From G965218495 sp965262785 (GTDB lineage: Bacteria > Bacteroidota > Rhodothermia > Rhodothermales > Bin80), in assembly GCA_965262785.1 (NCBI GenBank), contig OZ253559.1:930001-994000 (forward strand): a stretch of DNA of 64,000 nucleotides, in the 5' to 3' direction. Both the position numbers and the translations under genes were made by a program. Every line of letters begins with the position of its first letter. Within the stretch, counting starts at the first letter, position 1. Below, piece after piece: positions 61,966 to 64,000 of this stretch. Under the pieces are notes generated by a model. The model was not told the origin of the DNA. It was given only the letters and a program-made list of their open reading frames with translations, and did not search any database.

Positions 61966-64000
61966 CCCTGCGGGAGCAAGTGCTCGCTGGCCGGCTCGCG
62001 CAGGTTATAGCGTGAGCTCATGACTTGGCCGTAGGCCCCGACCGTGGCAACTAGGAGTATGTCGCCTTCAAGAGTCCGGGGAAGGCGACGCCCATGGCCA
62101 AGGACGTCGCCGGTTTCGCAAATGGGGCCTACTACCTCAGCGGTGATGGCGGGCGACTCATTCAGGCGCGTGAGGTTCACGATGGAGTGGTACGAACCGT
62201 AGAGGGCTGGGCGAATCAGCGAATTCATCCCGGCTTCCACGCCGACGTAGTGCGTGGCGCCTTTTTGTTTGACCTGCGTGACGCGGGCCAGCAACACGCC
62301 GGATTCCGCTACCAGGTAGCGGCCGGGCTCTATCCACAACGCCAGGTTGGGGTATGTCAGTCGAAAGCGGTGCAATCCTTCGGCGAGCGCATCGAAATCG
62401 AGCGCGCTAGCGCCGAGCCGCTCAGGTACCCCGAAGCCGCCGCCGATGTTGAGTAACCGCACATCGCTGAATCCCTCTGCGAGCGAGGCTAGAAAGTAGG
62501 CGGTTTCGGGCCAAGTGCTGCTCATCAGGATGCCACTGCCAACGTGCGCATGCAACCCTACAATGGCCAAACCTGCGCGAGCCGCCAGGCGCTGCAGGCG
62601 TGGCAACGCGCTGGGAATGATGCCGAACTTGGACTGCGCGCCTGCGGTTCGGACATGCTTGTGGTGCCCGTGCCCGCGGCCGGGGTCGACCCTCACGATA
62701 ACTTCTTGGCCGGCAAACACGTCGGGCCACAACTCAAGAGGCCGAATGCTGTCAAGCGTTGTGTGGCCCGCCAGGCGGAATCCGGCCTCATACTCCTGGC
62801 GCGGCGCGAAATTGGGTGTAAAGAGGACGCGGTCCTTGTCGAGCCCGGGAAACACTTCGTGAATAAATTCAAGCTCCCCAGGCGAAACGCACTCAAAACC
62901 CAGGCCCGCGTCATAGAAGACGCGCAGGACATCCGGATGGTGGCTGGCTTTCATCGCATAAAAGCAGCGGTCCACGGTATCCAGCCCCAGGACACGGCTG
63001 GCGGCCTCGCGAAGCGTGGTTTCATCGTACACATAGCAGGGAGCGTCATGCTGCGCGATGCGCAAGAGGTCCTGGCGGCGCTGCTTCCACCAGACTGAGA
63101 GGTCTGGGCGAAGATCGTTATCGAAAAGCTCGCGAAACGTTCGTCCAAACAGGTCGCTGCTGCTGACGTGGCCGAAAATCTGGCTATGCAGTTTGGCTAC
63201 CAGGCGCACGGCTTGGGATTCTTCGACGACAAAGGTGAAGTTGCGGTCACTGGCGGCCTGTGTGACGAGGTAAATCTGCTGTTCACTAAGGGCTTCGAGC
63301 GCAGGTGCAAGCTCGTGCAGCACGCTTCGGATCTGGCGACCTACGAGGCTGACCGCCGCGCACGACTGGATTTCTCGTGCGCCGCTGAAGGCGCGCAGAT
63401 CTGACAGCAAGGCCTCAAGTTTGGATGGTGTCACCTTAACCCCATGGATGGGGTCAATGGACATGGTGACGTTAGTTTCCGAAGTAGCCACCAAGCCTAT
63501 AGAGAGGCCATGGCGTTCGAAAACGCTACACACGCGCGCCAGAAAACCTACCGAGTGCCACATGCGCGGCGTTTCGATGGCAATAAGGGTCAGCCCGCGG
63601 AGCGTAGAGATGGCCTTGACCTGTGCACCAGATGCATCGACATCTGGAGCGATGACGGTTCCTTGCACGTGCGGCGCATGCGTCGAGCGGATGTGGAGTG
63701 GGATTCCGGCAGCACGCAGCGGATCAATGCAGCGAGGGTGCAGCACTTCAGCGCCGGTACTGGCTAGTTCTTCCGCTTCGTCATATTCGAGATGCTTTAG
63801 CAGGCGGGCCGACGGGATGGAGTGCGGGTCGGCCGTGAACATCCCGGGCACGTCTGTCCAGATTTCTACACGCTCTGCTTCGAGTTTCGCGGCAAGGTAC
63901 GAAGCTGACGTATCGGAGCCGCCCCAGCCAATGAGCACCGTTTCGCCGCGCCGGTTGCTTGCAATAAAGCCCTGCGTCAGCGTAATGACGTCGGCAGCCA
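61941..64000 (-). CDS. Bifunctional aspartate kinase / diaminopimelate decarboxylase, 5' end cut
   Basis: The gene runs off the right edge; about 686 codons are visible. The kinase half shows LTQGFIASN, IGWGGSDTSASYLAAKLEAE and IWTDVPGMFTADP, then a regulatory ACT region (SVFERHGLSIGLVATSETNV). After residue 300 a fold-type III decarboxylase begins: CYVYDETTLREAA, then the PLP Lys in FYAMKASHHPDV, GLHAHVGSG, and VGPICETGDVLG with the active-site Cys. Fusing the first and last enzymes of lysine synthesis couples flux. A catalytic N-terminal KFGG motif lies beyond the window. Confidence 0.93.
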   Translation of the reverse strand, partial: AADVITLTQGFIASNRRGETVLIGWGGSDTSASYLAAKLEAERVEIWTDVPGMFTADPHSIPSARLLKHLEYDEAEELASTGAEVLHPRCIDPLRAAGIPLHIRSTHAPHVQGTVIAPDVDASGAQVKAISTLRGLTLIAIETPRMWHSVGFLARVCSVFERHGLSIGLVATSETNVTMSIDPIHGVKVTPSKLEALLSDLRAFSGAREIQSCAAVSLVGRQIRSVLHELAPALEALSEQQIYLVTQAASDRNFTFVVEESQAVRLVAKLHSQIFGHVSSSDLFGRTFRELFDNDLRPDLSVWWKQRRQDLLRIAQHDAPCYVYDETTLREAASRVLGLDTVDRCFYAMKASHHPDVLRVFYDAGLGFECVSPGELEFIHEVFPGLDKDRVLFTPNFAPRQEYEAGFRLAGHTTLDSIRPLELWPDVFAGQEVIVRVDPGRGHGHHKHVRTAGAQSKFGIIPSALPRLQRLAARAGLAIVGLHAHVGSGILMSSTWPETAYFLASLAEGFSDVRLLNIGGGFGVPERLGASALDFDALAEGLHRFRLTYPNLALWIEPGRYLVAESGVLLARVTQVKQKGATHYVGVEAGMNSLIRPALYGSYHSIVNLTRLNESPAITAEVVGPICETGDVLGHGRRLPRTLEGDILLVATVGAYGQVMSSRYNLREPASEHLLPQGYSESPQP

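Noticed and set aside
1..64000. CRISPR array or tRNA gene
   Set aside because: No regularly spaced repeats and no tRNA-like arm with a T-loop consensus was recognised.

Overview
The window reads as one contig from a Gram-negative, moderately GC-rich bacterium of the Bacteroidota/Rhodothermota kind. The evidence is a type IX secretion (T9SS) C-terminal sorting domain on a LamG protein, SusC/ZnuD-style TonB-dependent receptors with carboxypeptidase-like N-terminal domains, BshA (bacillithiol), a Bacteroidota-type GNAT protein related to arginine-pathway acetyltransferases, a fused LysC-LysA, and planctomycete-style DUF1501/DUF1549 and ThuA/heme-dehydrogenase-like proteins that also occur in Rhodothermota. 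The phylum assignment is inference; no rRNA gene is present.

Layout. 1-8 kb: end of an MBL hydrolase, aroQ, convergent nadE, then a forward cluster of amidohydrolase, TPR/peptidase-MA protein, DUF4159 protein and MoxR ATPase. An IS1634-family element (8.2-10.1 kb) lies where a DUF58 partner of MoxR is often found. 10.4-17.2 kb is a reverse block: beta-CASP nuclease, transaldolase, RsbU-like phosphatase, UPF0173 hydrolase, T9SS LamG protein and a small membrane-anchored protein. 17.4-28.1 kb is housekeeping: pdxJ, era, pdxB, a cell-wall hydrolase, a beta-barrel protein, bshA, folA, a MamK-like actin, an intact IS1595 element with terminal repeats and 8-bp target duplication, an amidase and thyA.

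28.3-34.6 kb holds two diverged copies of a two-gene cassette: a small His/Cys-rich exported protein followed by a ZnuD-like TonB receptor with an acidic, His-rich loop. This points to zinc or a related metal. 34.8-39.9 kb carries a Tm-1-like (UPF0261) protein, a cupin and a very large ThuA/PVC/cupredoxin lipoprotein.

40-47.8 kb is an accessory scar: a secreted protein with two tandem four-Cys repeats, an IS1380 transposase, a HerA-like helicase tail joined to a broken type III restriction (Res) gene, an apparently intact HepT/MntA toxin-antitoxin pair, a type III Mod methyltransferase lacking its SAM-binding motif I, and a truncated transposase. Mod, MntA, HepT and Res keep 1- to 11-nt overlaps, so they were once one operon in which restriction decayed while the toxin-antitoxin pair stayed open.

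47.8-64 kb returns to chromosomal genes: a frameshifted DUF1501 gene, a DUF1549/DUF1553 cytochrome protein, gamma-glutamyltransferase, ribBA, yajC, the small SRP RNA, priA, a GNAT acetyltransferase, a zinc-ribbon membrane protein, a ribosomal-oxygenase-like JmjC protein, a NUDIX hydrolase, a Kv-like potassium channel with a C-terminal zinc ribbon, and the LysA-containing end of a LysC-LysA fusion running off the right edge.
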